A DNA stretch of 64,000 nt from Nitrospirillum amazonense (GTDB lineage Bacteria; Pseudomonadota; Alphaproteobacteria; Azospirillales; Azospirillaceae), in contig NZ_VITV01000004.1 in the NCBI RefSeq assembly GCF_007828035.1, positions 201,559 to 265,558 on the forward strand. Direction: 5' to 3'. The translations under genes and the position numbers were made by a program. Positions within the stretch are counted from its first letter, which is position 1. The number at the start of each line of letters is the position of its first letter. The notes beneath the pieces are model-generated. The model was not told the DNA's origin and did not search any database. It worked only from the letters and a program-made list of their open reading frames with translations. Positions 56,663 to 64,000 of this stretch are shown piece by piece.

Positions 56663-57961
56663 TTATTCTCCCAACTGTATTTCACGCACCAAGCGTAGAT
56701 TGTCGGCGTAGTCGCTGATAAAATATTGGCTTCCACCACCGTCACCTAGACCAGGATTTGCCTTCACTGTACCGAACGGCACTCGCGCATCGTTAATTAC
56801 CTCGTATTCGCCAACCTTAGGCCGGTATCCAAATTCTGGGTGCTCTTTGACTTGCAGACTCTGGAATAGATCTGTTCTACTTCCTCCGGCATTTTCCAAA
56901 GTCTGTATATCTGTGTAATAAGCAGACTGGCCTGGCAGACCACCATATACCTTGTCACCTGCCTTAAGATCCTTCATCTCCCACTCGTCGGCTGCGTATC
57001 CCCATTTAACCTGGTCAGCTTTGGCTTCATCAATCGCCAGTCGATCTTGGGCCGATAATTTTGGTGGTTTAGGCACTTCCTTAAGCGGAGGCGATAGTTC
57101 CTTCGGCGGTAACGGCGGGTCGGCCGGCGGCGGGGGCGGTTCCTCGACCACCGGGCGCTTGCCGCCCGACACCGGCTTCACCTTGGCGATCAAGGCGATG
57201 ATTGCGTTGATGGTCAGGATGGTGAGGCCGGCGGCGGTGCGTTTGGCAGCTTCGTCCAAATCGTGCTGGGTCTTGGCGGTGGTGGCCAGGGCGATGCCGT
57301 GGCCCAGGTCGTTCAGGCCCTGGAACACCGACCAGCCCACCATGGCGTAGCCCACGCCCAGCAGGATGACGTCGATGGCCTCGCCATAGCCCGCCAGGTG
57401 GCCGCCGGCCCATACCACCAGGAAGCCGGCCAGCCAGTACAGCGTCTCGCGGGTGAACAGGCTTTTGGCCGCCTGCTGCATCTCGCGCGGCAGCAGGGGC
57501 ACGCAGCGGCGCAGGGTGGCGACGACACGGTCGGTCACCGACCATTGCGCGGGCTGGCCGGGCGGGTCCTCATCCCCCTGGTCGGGCCGGGGCGGGTCCA
57601 CGGGTGGGGGCGAGAGCGGGGCGACGGCGCGGGGGATGAGGAAGGCGCTGAGGCTGCCCATGGCCAGGTCGCGCATCGCCTGGTCGATGAGTTGCGTGTC
57701 GCTGACGCGGAAGTCCACCCCCTGCACCACCCGGCGCAGGCGCAGGCGGCCGATGGTGTCCAGGCCATGCAGGTATTTGATGACGCGGGCGTCCCGCCAA
57801 ATGGGGCTGCAGGTCGGCCCGCCCAGGGCATAGCGCCGCATGCCGGCGGGAATGGCGCGCGTGGGGCCGATCAGCAGGCGGCCCTCGGGAATCTCGGCGT
57901 CCATCCAGTCGGCCATGGACAGGCCGGCCGCGCCGCCGCCGCTGATGAAACTGTCAGGCAC
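56663..57961 (-). CDS. Polymorphic toxin / T6SS-type effector with transmembrane N-terminal region
   Basis: A 432-residue protein from a GTG start (GGGGAAGG 4-5 bp upstream). It has no signal peptide. An N-terminal domain (1-160, with YALGGPTCSPIWRDARVIKYL) is followed by hydrophobic segments (about 174-190, 195-214, 243-262), a Pro-rich linker (271-300) and a C-terminal domain (303-432, with VYGGLPGQSAYYTD, EHPEFGYRPKVGEYEV and QYFISDYADNL). The middle resembles DUF6861-type T6SS effectors. The C-terminal domain is not recognised; enzyme class unknown. From about 57105 downstream the DNA is AT-richer, so the tip looks acquired. No VgrG, PAAR or chaperone gene is adjacent. Confidence 0.65.
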   Translation of the reverse strand: MPDSFISGGGAAGLSMADWMDAEIPEGRLLIGPTRAIPAGMRRYALGGPTCSPIWRDARVIKYLHGLDTIGRLRLRRVVQGVDFRVSDTQLIDQAMRDLAMGSLSAFLIPRAVAPLSPPPVDPPRPDQGDEDPPGQPAQWSVTDRVVATLRRCVPLLPREMQQAAKSLFTRETLYWLAGFLVVWAGGHLAGYGEAIDVILLGVGYAMVGWSVFQGLNDLGHGIALATTAKTQHDLDEAAKRTAAGLTILTINAIIALIAKVKPVSGGKRPVVEEPPPPPADPPLPPKELSPPLKEVPKPPKLSAQDRLAIDEAKADQVKWGYAADEWEMKDLKAGDKVYGGLPGQSAYYTDIQTLENAGGSRTDLFQSLQVKEHPEFGYRPKVGEYEVINDARVPFGTVKANPGLGDGGGSQYFISDYADNLRLVREIQLGE

Positions 57962-58166
57962 CGTCCCTTCCCCTGCGTTCAATCCAGGCCGCCGCGCGGC
58001 CCAGGGGGTGAAGTAAGACGATCCCTTGCACGGGAAAGGGGCATATCCAGACAGGCCAGGCCTCGGCCGCTGTCCCCGAAAAGGACCGACGCAGCCGTAC
58101 CGCTTTTGTTCATGAAATGCCGCGAGTCGCCGTCTATACTCCGGCCCGTCCAACGCTGAAGCCCCG

Positions 58167-61157
58167 ATGACCGATCCGTTTCAACCACCCGCCGCCCCGA
58201 AGCCGCCGCCCAGCCTGGTGTCCGCCCCCACCGGGCCGCGGCGCCTGCTGGTGCCGGACGCGCCAGCCCTGGTGCCGGGTGCCCGCCAGGCGGTGTGGCT
58301 GAGCCCCGATGGCGAGGTGGAGATCATCGACAAGGCGGAGGCGGTGCGCCGCGCCACCCGTCAGCCGCACCTGCTGTGCCATGCCCGCGCCACCGCGCGG
58401 CGCCTGGGCACCGACAAGCTGATCCAGGGATATGACCTGCTGGAGCTGTACGCCTTCGTGCGGCCCGCCACCTTCTGCCTGCCCACGCCGCGGGGCCTGG
58501 CGCAGGCGCTGGACCTGCCCCGACCGGCGGATGCGGAGGCCGAGGCCCTGACCCTGGTGCGCGCGGCCGAGGCCCTGCTGCGCGAACTGATGGGCCCGGT
58601 CGACGACCAGCGCTCCGATCCCGTCGGCCTGGCCTGGGCCATGGGCGCCGAGGGCCAAGGGGACGGCCATGGGGGCGTCCAAGGGGGTGGCGGCTGGCTG
58701 TGGTCGCCCCTGGTGCTGGCCGCCTTGGGCGCGCCCGCGGGGCCGGAGAAGTCGCGTTGGCGCGGCGGCGCCATCCGCGCCTACCAGGTGTGGGCCGGCA
58801 TGAAGGAATGGCAGGCGGACGCGCCGGAGCCGCCGCCCGGCCATTTGCCGGTGGAGCCGGCCGAGGCCCGCCGCCGCCTGGCCGACCTGGTGATGAACGG
58901 CAGCCAGGCCGAACCCCGGCCGCAGCAGTCGGACTACGCCAGCGCCGTCTCCACCGCCTTCACCCCCCGCGACGTGGAGGGCGAACCCAACCTGGTGCTG
59001 GCGGAGGCCGGCACGGGCGTGGGCAAGACCCTGGGCTACCTGGCGCCGGCCACCGTGTGGGCGGAGAAGAACAAGGGCCCCGTCTGGATTTCCACCTACA
59101 CCCGCCAGCTGCAGCACCAGATCGACAAGGAGATGGACCGCCTGCACCGCGACCCCGCCACCAAGGCGCGCAAGGTGGTGATCCGCAAGGGGCGGGAGAA
59201 TTACCTGTGCCTGCTGAACCTGGAGGAGGCGGCCGGTGTGGCCACCGCCAACCCTCAGTACGCCGTGGCCATCGGCCTGATGGCGCGCTGGGCCGCCGCC
59301 ACCCGCGACGGCGACATGCAGGGCGGCGACTTCCCCGGATGGCTGGTCGACCTGCTGGGCAAGGGCCGCACCTTGGCGCTGGCCGACCGGCGGGGCGAAT
59401 GCGTCTACAGCGCCTGCAGCCACTACACCAAATGCTTCATCGAGAAGAGCGTGCGCCGGGCGCGGCGGGCCGACATCGTCATCGCCAACCATGCCCTGGT
59501 CATGATCCAGGCGGCCCTGGGCGGCGGGGACGATGCCTACATCCCCACCCGCTATGTCTTCGATGAGGGCCACCACGTCTTCGACGCCGCCGACAACGCC
59601 TTCGCCGGCCACCTGACGGGGTTCGAGACGGCGGAGCTGCGCCGCTGGCTGCTGGGCGCCGAAAGCGGCGGGCGCAGCCGGGCGCGCGGCCTGCGCCGCC
59701 GGGTGGAGGATCTGATCGGCGGCGACGACCACGCCAGCCGCCTGCTGGACGAGATCGCCCGCGCCGCCCGCACCCTGCCGGGCGAGGCCTGGCCGCAGCG
59801 CGTGGGCGGCGGCGAGCCGGTGGGCCCGACGGAGGCCTTCCTGGCCCGGGTGCGCGCCCAGGTCTATGCCCGCGCCCATGGACCGGACAACCCCTACAGC
59901 CTGGAGGTGGAGGTGCAGCCCCTGGTGGACGGGGTGCTGGAGGCGGCGCAGGCACTGTCATCCGCCCTGGGAGAGCTGTCCGCCCCGCTGGAAGCCCTGG
60001 CCGACCGGCTGCGTGAGCGGCTGGACGACGAGTCGGATGAGCTGGAGAGCGACACCCGCCGGCGCATCGACGCCATCGCCCGCAGCCTGAAGCGCCGCTC
60101 CGCCAACGAGATCGGCGGCTGGCGCCAGATGCTGGCGGCCCTGGCCGAGGAGACGCCCAGCCGCTACGTCGATTGGTTCGGGGTGGAGCGCCAGGACGGC
60201 CGCGACCTGGACGTGGGCATGTACCGCCACTGGGTGGACCCTACCTGGCCGCTGGCCCAGATCCTGGGCGCGCAGGCCCATGGCCTGGTCATGACCTCCG
60301 CCACCCTGACGGACGGCACCGGCGATGTGGAGGCGGACTGGCAGGCGGCCCACGCCCGCACCGGCGCCATCCACCTGCCCCGCCCCGCCCTGCGCGCCCA
60401 GGTGCCGTCCCCCTTCGACTACGCCAGCCAGACGCGGGTGCTGATCGTCAACGACGTGCGCAAGGACGATTTGGCCCAGGTGGCCGCCGCCTATCGCGAG
60501 CTGTTCCTGGCCTCAGGCGGCGGCGCCATCGGCCTGTTCACGGCGGTGCAGCGCCTGCGCGCCGTGCATGAGCGCATCGGCGCGCCGCTGGAGGCCGCCG
60601 GCCTGCCGCTGCTGTCTCAGCACCTGGACGGGCTGGACGTGGCGACGCTGGTCGACATCTTCCGGGGGGAGGACAACGCCTGCCTGCTGGGCACCGACGC
60701 GGTGCGCGACGGCGTGGACGTGCCCGGCCGGTCCCTGCGCCTGATCGTCTTCGACCGCGTGCCCTGGCCGCGGCCGGACATCCTGCACAAGGCGCGGCGC
60801 GATTATTTCGACCGCACCGCCCGGCGGCGGCATTACGACGACATGATCACCCGGCTGCGGCTGCGCCAGGCCTTCGGCCGGCTGGTGCGACGGGCCGACG
60901 ACACCGGCGTGTTCGTGTTACTGGACCCCATGATGCCCAGCCGGCTGAAGGGCGCCTTCCCGGGCGGGGTGGAGCCGCAGCGCGTGGGCCTGGCCGAGGC
61001 GGTGCGCATCACGCGCGACTTCCTGCATGCGCCGGGCCAGGGGCCGGATCTCACCCTGCCGCCCCTGACGAGACCCGCGCCGTCAAGGCTGTCATCACCG
61101 CACGAGGATCCGTGGGGGGACGAGCCCTTTCATCTGCAGGGCTTCGACCTGGAATGA
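58167..61157 (+). CDS. DinG-family ATP-dependent DNA helicase (superfamily 2, Fe-S type)
   Basis: A 996-residue helicase. A long N-terminal region (1-260) includes a possible exonuclease-like or degenerate segment. Walker A AEAGTGVGKTLGYLAP lies near 280; Fe-S ligands are plausible at Cys near 347 and CVYSACSHYTKC near 412-423; Walker B is DEGH (VFDEGHHVFDAAD, near 465) rather than DEAH. C-terminal motifs are GTDAVRDGVDVPGRSLRLIVFDRVPW and RLRQAFGRLVRR. It probably unwinds 5'-3' for repair or R-loop removal. Single gene. Confidence 0.88.
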   Translation: MTDPFQPPAAPKPPPSLVSAPTGPRRLLVPDAPALVPGARQAVWLSPDGEVEIIDKAEAVRRATRQPHLLCHARATARRLGTDKLIQGYDLLELYAFVRPATFCLPTPRGLAQALDLPRPADAEAEALTLVRAAEALLRELMGPVDDQRSDPVGLAWAMGAEGQGDGHGGVQGGGGWLWSPLVLAALGAPAGPEKSRWRGGAIRAYQVWAGMKEWQADAPEPPPGHLPVEPAEARRRLADLVMNGSQAEPRPQQSDYASAVSTAFTPRDVEGEPNLVLAEAGTGVGKTLGYLAPATVWAEKNKGPVWISTYTRQLQHQIDKEMDRLHRDPATKARKVVIRKGRENYLCLLNLEEAAGVATANPQYAVAIGLMARWAAATRDGDMQGGDFPGWLVDLLGKGRTLALADRRGECVYSACSHYTKCFIEKSVRRARRADIVIANHALVMIQAALGGGDDAYIPTRYVFDEGHHVFDAADNAFAGHLTGFETAELRRWLLGAESGGRSRARGLRRRVEDLIGGDDHASRLLDEIARAARTLPGEAWPQRVGGGEPVGPTEAFLARVRAQVYARAHGPDNPYSLEVEVQPLVDGVLEAAQALSSALGELSAPLEALADRLRERLDDESDELESDTRRRIDAIARSLKRRSANEIGGWRQMLAALAEETPSRYVDWFGVERQDGRDLDVGMYRHWVDPTWPLAQILGAQAHGLVMTSATLTDGTGDVEADWQAAHARTGAIHLPRPALRAQVPSPFDYASQTRVLIVNDVRKDDLAQVAAAYRELFLASGGGAIGLFTAVQRLRAVHERIGAPLEAAGLPLLSQHLDGLDVATLVDIFRGEDNACLLGTDAVRDGVDVPGRSLRLIVFDRVPWPRPDILHKARRDYFDRTARRRHYDDMITRLRLRQAFGRLVRRADDTGVFVLLDPMMPSRLKGAFPGGVEPQRVGLAEAVRITRDFLHAPGQGPDLTLPPLTRPAPSRLSSPHEDPWGDEPFHLQGFDLE

Positions 61158-61198
61158 CCTCCACCAGCCTCAGGCTGGCTTGAGCATCCCTGTCGGCG

Positions 61199-61417
61199 TT
61201 AAGCCGACTTCAGCATAGACGTGTAGATGGCCCAGGCGGTGGCGACGCTGACGCCGCCGGCGCGGGCACCGGCAGCCAGCATCTCGGTCGTGGGCTTCAG
61301 CGGCACGGGGGTGTGAGTCATCACCGGATCCGCCAGCGCGGTGCGGCCGCCGCCCACCGTCAGGAAACCGGCGCTCAGGGTTTGGTCATCACGGTGCGGC
61401 GCGTCCAGCAGGCTCAT
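61199..61417 (-). CDS. Small hypothetical protein
   Basis: A 72-residue soluble protein (MSLLDAPHRDDQTLSAGFL...) ending in an Ala-rich helix (EMLAAGARAGGVSVATAWAIY). The ATG at 61417 has GAGGGGAA 8 bp upstream. Not recognised; codon use fits the genome. Confidence 0.6.
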   Translation of the reverse strand: MSLLDAPHRDDQTLSAGFLTVGGGRTALADPVMTHTPVPLKPTTEMLAAGARAGGVSVATAWAIYTSMLKSA

Positions 61418-61694
61418 CGTTCCATTCCCCTCGATTGCAGGTGTGGAGGCGGTTCGACGCAAGACTGATGCCATCGCAGCCGTCGCCTATTTCCGACGGG
61501 TAGATCCGGCGCTGCCCTAAGGAACAGGCCGCTTTCCGTTTGCGTCCGGGTACCGGTCACAAAATTTCAACGTCGGCGCGTTGTCATTTTGCGACGAGAC
61601 CTGCGGCATTCGTCTCAATTTGCGACTCCCACATTTTCCCATCCTGCTGCACAGCGAAATGCACTAGGGTCGGCGCCAAGATGGGGGCGACAGC

Positions 61695-62054
61695 ATGAGC
61701 GATGTGATTTTCCATATGTGCCGCGCGGACGAATGGCTGGCGGCCCTGGCGGCCGGCGTCTATCCGGGATCCTCGCAGGACCAGGCGGATGGCTTCATCC
61801 ATTTCTCCACCGCCAGCCAGGTGGTGGAAAGTGCCGCCAAGCACCGCGCCGGCCAAACCGGCCTGCTGATCCTGACGGTGGACACGGCCCCCTTGGGCGA
61901 GGCCCTGAAGTATGAGCCGTCACGCGGCGGACAGCTGTTTCCCCACCTGTATGGCGGCCTTCCGGTGAGCGCCGTCCTGCGCGCCGACCCGCTGCCGCTG
62001 GGCGATGATGGCCGCCATGAGTTCCCGCCGCATGTCCTTGAGGGAACGGTCTGA
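61695..62054 (+). CDS. DUF952 family protein
   Basis: A 119-residue protein of the DUF952 family: VIFHMCRADEW, the DGFIHFSTASQVVESAAKH core with conserved His, LTVDTAPLGEALKYEPSRGGQLFPHLYGGLP. Function unknown; the fold is related to small ADP-ribosyltransferase-like or binding domains. It overlaps pyrD start by one base (TGATG), a conserved alphaproteobacterial pairing. Confidence 0.85.
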   Translation: MSDVIFHMCRADEWLAALAAGVYPGSSQDQADGFIHFSTASQVVESAAKHRAGQTGLLILTVDTAPLGEALKYEPSRGGQLFPHLYGGLPVSAVLRADPLPLGDDGRHEFPPHVLEGTV

Positions 62055-63121
62055 TGAGCCTGGCCTATCGCCTCGCCCGTCCCATCCTGTTCGCCATGGA
62101 TGCGGAGCGGGCGCACGACCTGACCATCAACCTGCTGAAGGTCGGCGCCCTGCCCCCCGCCCTGTTCGGTGCCGGCGGCCCGGATGACCCGGCGCTGAGC
62201 CAGACCGTGTTCGGCCTGACCTTCCCCAACCCGGTGGGCCTGGGCGCCGGCTTCGACAAGAACGCCCGGGTGCCGGACGCCATGCTGGCCCTGGGCTTCG
62301 GCTTGGTGGAAGCCGGCACCGTCACCCCCCGGCCGCAGCCCGGCAACCCCAAGCCCCGGCTGTTCCGCGCCGTGGAGGTCGAGGGCGTCATCAACCGCTT
62401 CGGCTTCAACAACGAGGGGCTGGAAACCTTCGCCCGGCGGCTGGAGGACCGGCGCGGCCTGGGCCGCACCGGGATCGTCGGCGCCAACGTCGGCAAGAAC
62501 AAGGACACGGCGGACGCGGCGTCCGACTACATCATCGGCATCCGCCGCCTGGCGCCCCTGGCGGATTACCTGGTGGTCAACGTCTCCTCCCCCAACACGC
62601 CGGGCCTGCGCTCGCTGCAGGGGCGCCAGGCGCTGACCGACCTGCTGGCCGCCTGCCTGGCGGCGCGGGGAAGCCATCGCACGCCCCTGTTGCTGAAGGT
62701 GGCGCCGGACCTGACCGAGGATGACAAGGTAGACGTGGCGGAGGTGGCGCTGGCCAGCGGCATCGACGGCCTGATCGTGTCCAACACCACGCTGGATCGG
62801 CCGGACGGCCTGACCCCCGCCCACCGCGCAGAGGCCGGCGGCCTCAGCGGACAGCCGCTGTTCGACAAGTCGACCTCCGTGTTGCGCGATTTCTACCGCC
62901 TGACGGGCGGCAAGATTCCCCTGGTGGGCGTGGGTGGTATCGGGTCCGGTGCGCAGGCCTACGCCAAGATTCGCGCCGGGGCCAGCCTGGTGCAGGTCTA
63001 TTCCGCCTTGGTCTACCAAGGCCCCGGCCTGGTCGCCGTCATCAAGCGCGACCTGGCCGACCTGCTGCGCCGCGACGGTTTCACCAACGTGGCCCAGGCG
63101 GTAGGGGCGGGTCACAAGTAA
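62054..63121 (+). CDS. pyrD: Dihydroorotate dehydrogenase (quinone), class 2
   Basis: A 355-residue membrane-associated FMN enzyme that oxidises dihydroorotate to orotate with ubiquinone. It has the N-terminal amphipathic region typical of class 2, NPVGLGAGFDKNA, RFGFNNEG, VNVSSPNTPGLRSLQ with catalytic Ser, VSNTTLDRP and GVGGIGSGAQAYAKIRAGASLVQVYSAL. Confidence 0.96.
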   Translation: MSLAYRLARPILFAMDAERAHDLTINLLKVGALPPALFGAGGPDDPALSQTVFGLTFPNPVGLGAGFDKNARVPDAMLALGFGLVEAGTVTPRPQPGNPKPRLFRAVEVEGVINRFGFNNEGLETFARRLEDRRGLGRTGIVGANVGKNKDTADAASDYIIGIRRLAPLADYLVVNVSSPNTPGLRSLQGRQALTDLLAACLAARGSHRTPLLLKVAPDLTEDDKVDVAEVALASGIDGLIVSNTTLDRPDGLTPAHRAEAGGLSGQPLFDKSTSVLRDFYRLTGGKIPLVGVGGIGSGAQAYAKIRAGASLVQVYSALVYQGPGLVAVIKRDLADLLRRDGFTNVAQAVGAGHK

Positions 63122-63145
63122 CGTACAAGGTTCCAGCAACTGCCA

Positions 63146-63196
63146 GGCCCGCAAGCGCGGGCCCCGGAGTGTGTACCGAAGGGCGGAACGAAGGAC
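63146..63196 (-). repeat. Partial dispersed palindromic repeat (F)
   Basis: Hairpin GGCCCGC-AAGC-GCGGGCC (63146-63163) followed by CCGGAG, GTACCGAAGGGCG and CGAAGGA, matching the inverted copy E at 48466-48551 but truncated. Its AAGGA end serves as the ribosome binding site of the next gene (ATG at 63203). Confidence 0.65.
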
Positions 63197-63202
63197 CTGA
63201 AC

Positions 63203-64000
63203 ATGCACGTGCTACGTCACATCATCTTCGCCGCCTGCTATGTCGCCGTGGCGGTGGCCGTGGCCTTGGCCCTGCCGCTGGCCGGCGTGGGCGTCGATCG
63301 GTCCTATGGCCTGCTGCTGGGCCTGGTGGTTTTCGTCTTCGGCGGCCTGCTGCATGAGTTCTATGCCCGCATGGAGCAGGCGGAACGGATGGAGCACCGG
63401 CTGGACCGCCTGCTGGACCGCCAGCGCGACGTGCTGGCCGCCCTGGACCGGCTGATGCGGCCCGGCACCGAGGCCGGCGGCGCGGTCGCCGCCGTGGTCA
63501 GCGACGCCCGCATGCTGCGCACCCTGGCCGACCAGATGCCCGCGGGGCCCGCCACCGCCATCGAACCCGCCCCGCAGGCGCCGCCGCCCCAAGTCGCCCC
63601 GGCGGCGGCCCACGCCGCCCGCGCCACCAGCGTGCCCAGCCTGGGCTCCGCCTATGGTCCCCTGCCTGGCGAGGCGCCGGCGGCGGAGGACGACGGCCCG
63701 GTGATGAACGGCATTCGCGAGGCGCTGCGGTCGGACCGGGTGGACATCTTCCTGCAGCCCATCGTCAGCCTGCCGCAGCGTAAGCACCGCTTTTACGAGG
63801 TGTTCTCCCGCATCCGGCTGGAGGATGGCAGCTATCTCACGCCCGACCGCTATCTGGGCGTGGCGGCCCGCCACAACCTGATGGCACCCATCGACAACCT
63901 GCTGCTGTTCCGCTGCGTCCAGTTGCTGCGTGAGACGGAGAAGCGGCACCAGAACGTGGGCTTCTTCTGCAACATCTCCGCCGCCACGCTGAACGACGGC
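63203..64000 (+). CDS. EAL-domain protein, 5' part
   Basis: The gene runs off the right edge (266 codons seen). Two N-terminal membrane segments (about 7-28 and 31-48) are followed by a coiled coil (RMEQAERMEHRLDRLLDRQRDVLAALDRL), a Pro/Ala-rich linker (about 110-160) and the start of an EAL phosphodiesterase-like domain (IFLQPIVSLPQRKHRFYEVFSRIRLEDGSYL). The EAL motif reads EVF, so activity against cyclic di-GMP is uncertain. The start is supported by AAGGA 8 bp upstream. Confidence 0.85.
   Translation, partial: MHVLRHIIFAACYVAVAVAVALALPLAGVGVDRSYGLLLGLVVFVFGGLLHEFYARMEQAERMEHRLDRLLDRQRDVLAALDRLMRPGTEAGGAVAAVVSDARMLRTLADQMPAGPATAIEPAPQAPPPQVAPAAAHAARATSVPSLGSAYGPLPGEAPAAEDDGPVMNGIREALRSDRVDIFLQPIVSLPQRKHRFYEVFSRIRLEDGSYLTPDRYLGVAARHNLMAPIDNLLLFRCVQLLRETEKRHQNVGFFCNISAATLNDG

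Overview
The window looks like chromosomal DNA of a GC-rich alphaproteobacterium, most likely a Rhodospirillales/Azospirillaceae member (Nitrospirillum/Azospirillum-like). The reasons are the very high GC at third codon positions, the bolA - J-domain - cobS - cobT block, an FNR-type regulator with an N-terminal cysteine cluster, alphaproteobacterial PhoR/PhoU/PhoB, and the nadA-nadB-nadC operon. Most genes are ordinary housekeeping genes. The unusual content is in the intergenic repeats and in one toxin/immunity locus.

Layout. 1-3.5 kb: the 3' part of a hybrid histidine kinase, then an opposing ECF sigma / anti-sigma / periplasmic metal-sensor-like operon. 3.9-6.2 kb: maeB behind a leader with two long inverted repeats. 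6.5-9.8 kb: phoR, phoU, phoB with PhoB boxes before phoU and no pst genes. 9.9-13.5 kb: a small unknown gene, an FAD monooxygenase divergent from an AraC regulator, and a PIG-L deacetylase. 13.6-17.3 kb: ubiE-ubiB and asd. 18.3-22.5 kb (minus): accA, and a small membrane protein - 613-residue exported protein - xerD operon. 22.9-25.6 kb: aroK-aroB, DUF2889, bolA. 25.7-29.3 kb: J-domain protein, cobS, cobT. 30.1-34.8 kb: murI facing nadA-nadB-nadC, which has a double palindromic operator. 35-40 kb: rlmI, GNAT, an FNR-type regulator and a NIT-domain chemoreceptor. 40-44.2 kb: hydrolase, rlmN, two small membrane genes, argG. 44.4-46.6 kb: a membrane protein, yggU/yggT, tRNA-Ala(CGC), a PagL-like lipid A deacylase. 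46.7-50.4 kb: a polar amino-acid ABC operon interrupted by repeats. 50.7-54.3 kb: a coiled-coil unknown, then feoA-feoB-small Cys-rich protein behind a Fur-like site. 54.4-55.9 kb: mtgA and a GST. 55.85-57.96 kb: the toxin/immunity locus. 58.2-64 kb: a DinG-type helicase, small genes, DUF952-pyrD, and the 5' part of an EAL-domain gene.

Two things stand out. First, a family of about 100-bp palindromic intergenic repeats occurs at 15995, 42165, 48107 (three tandem copies plus one inverted), 51651 and 63146 (partial). Each full copy has two hairpins separated by a conserved middle. The largest cluster separates the binding-protein gene from the permease genes of the ABC operon, and the partial copy ends in the ribosome binding site of the EAL gene. 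Second, the locus at 55854-57961 encodes a polymorphic toxin whose C-terminal tip and adjacent immunity gene are visibly AT-rich against the GC-rich N-terminal half. Just downstream are a truncated and an intact gene resembling the T6SS immunity protein Tsi6. The layout looks like a toxin-tip replacement that left older immunity genes behind.

Iron, phosphate, NAD and oxygen control can partly be read from the DNA: a Fur-like site over the feoA promoter, 11-bp phased PhoB half-sites before phoU, paired ATGCTC-N5-GAGCAT operators over the nadA promoter, and a weak FNR-type site upstream of the fnr gene. Several genes too short for routine ORF calling were added from direct reading of the sequence (22350-22490, 51846-51998, 56201-56338).
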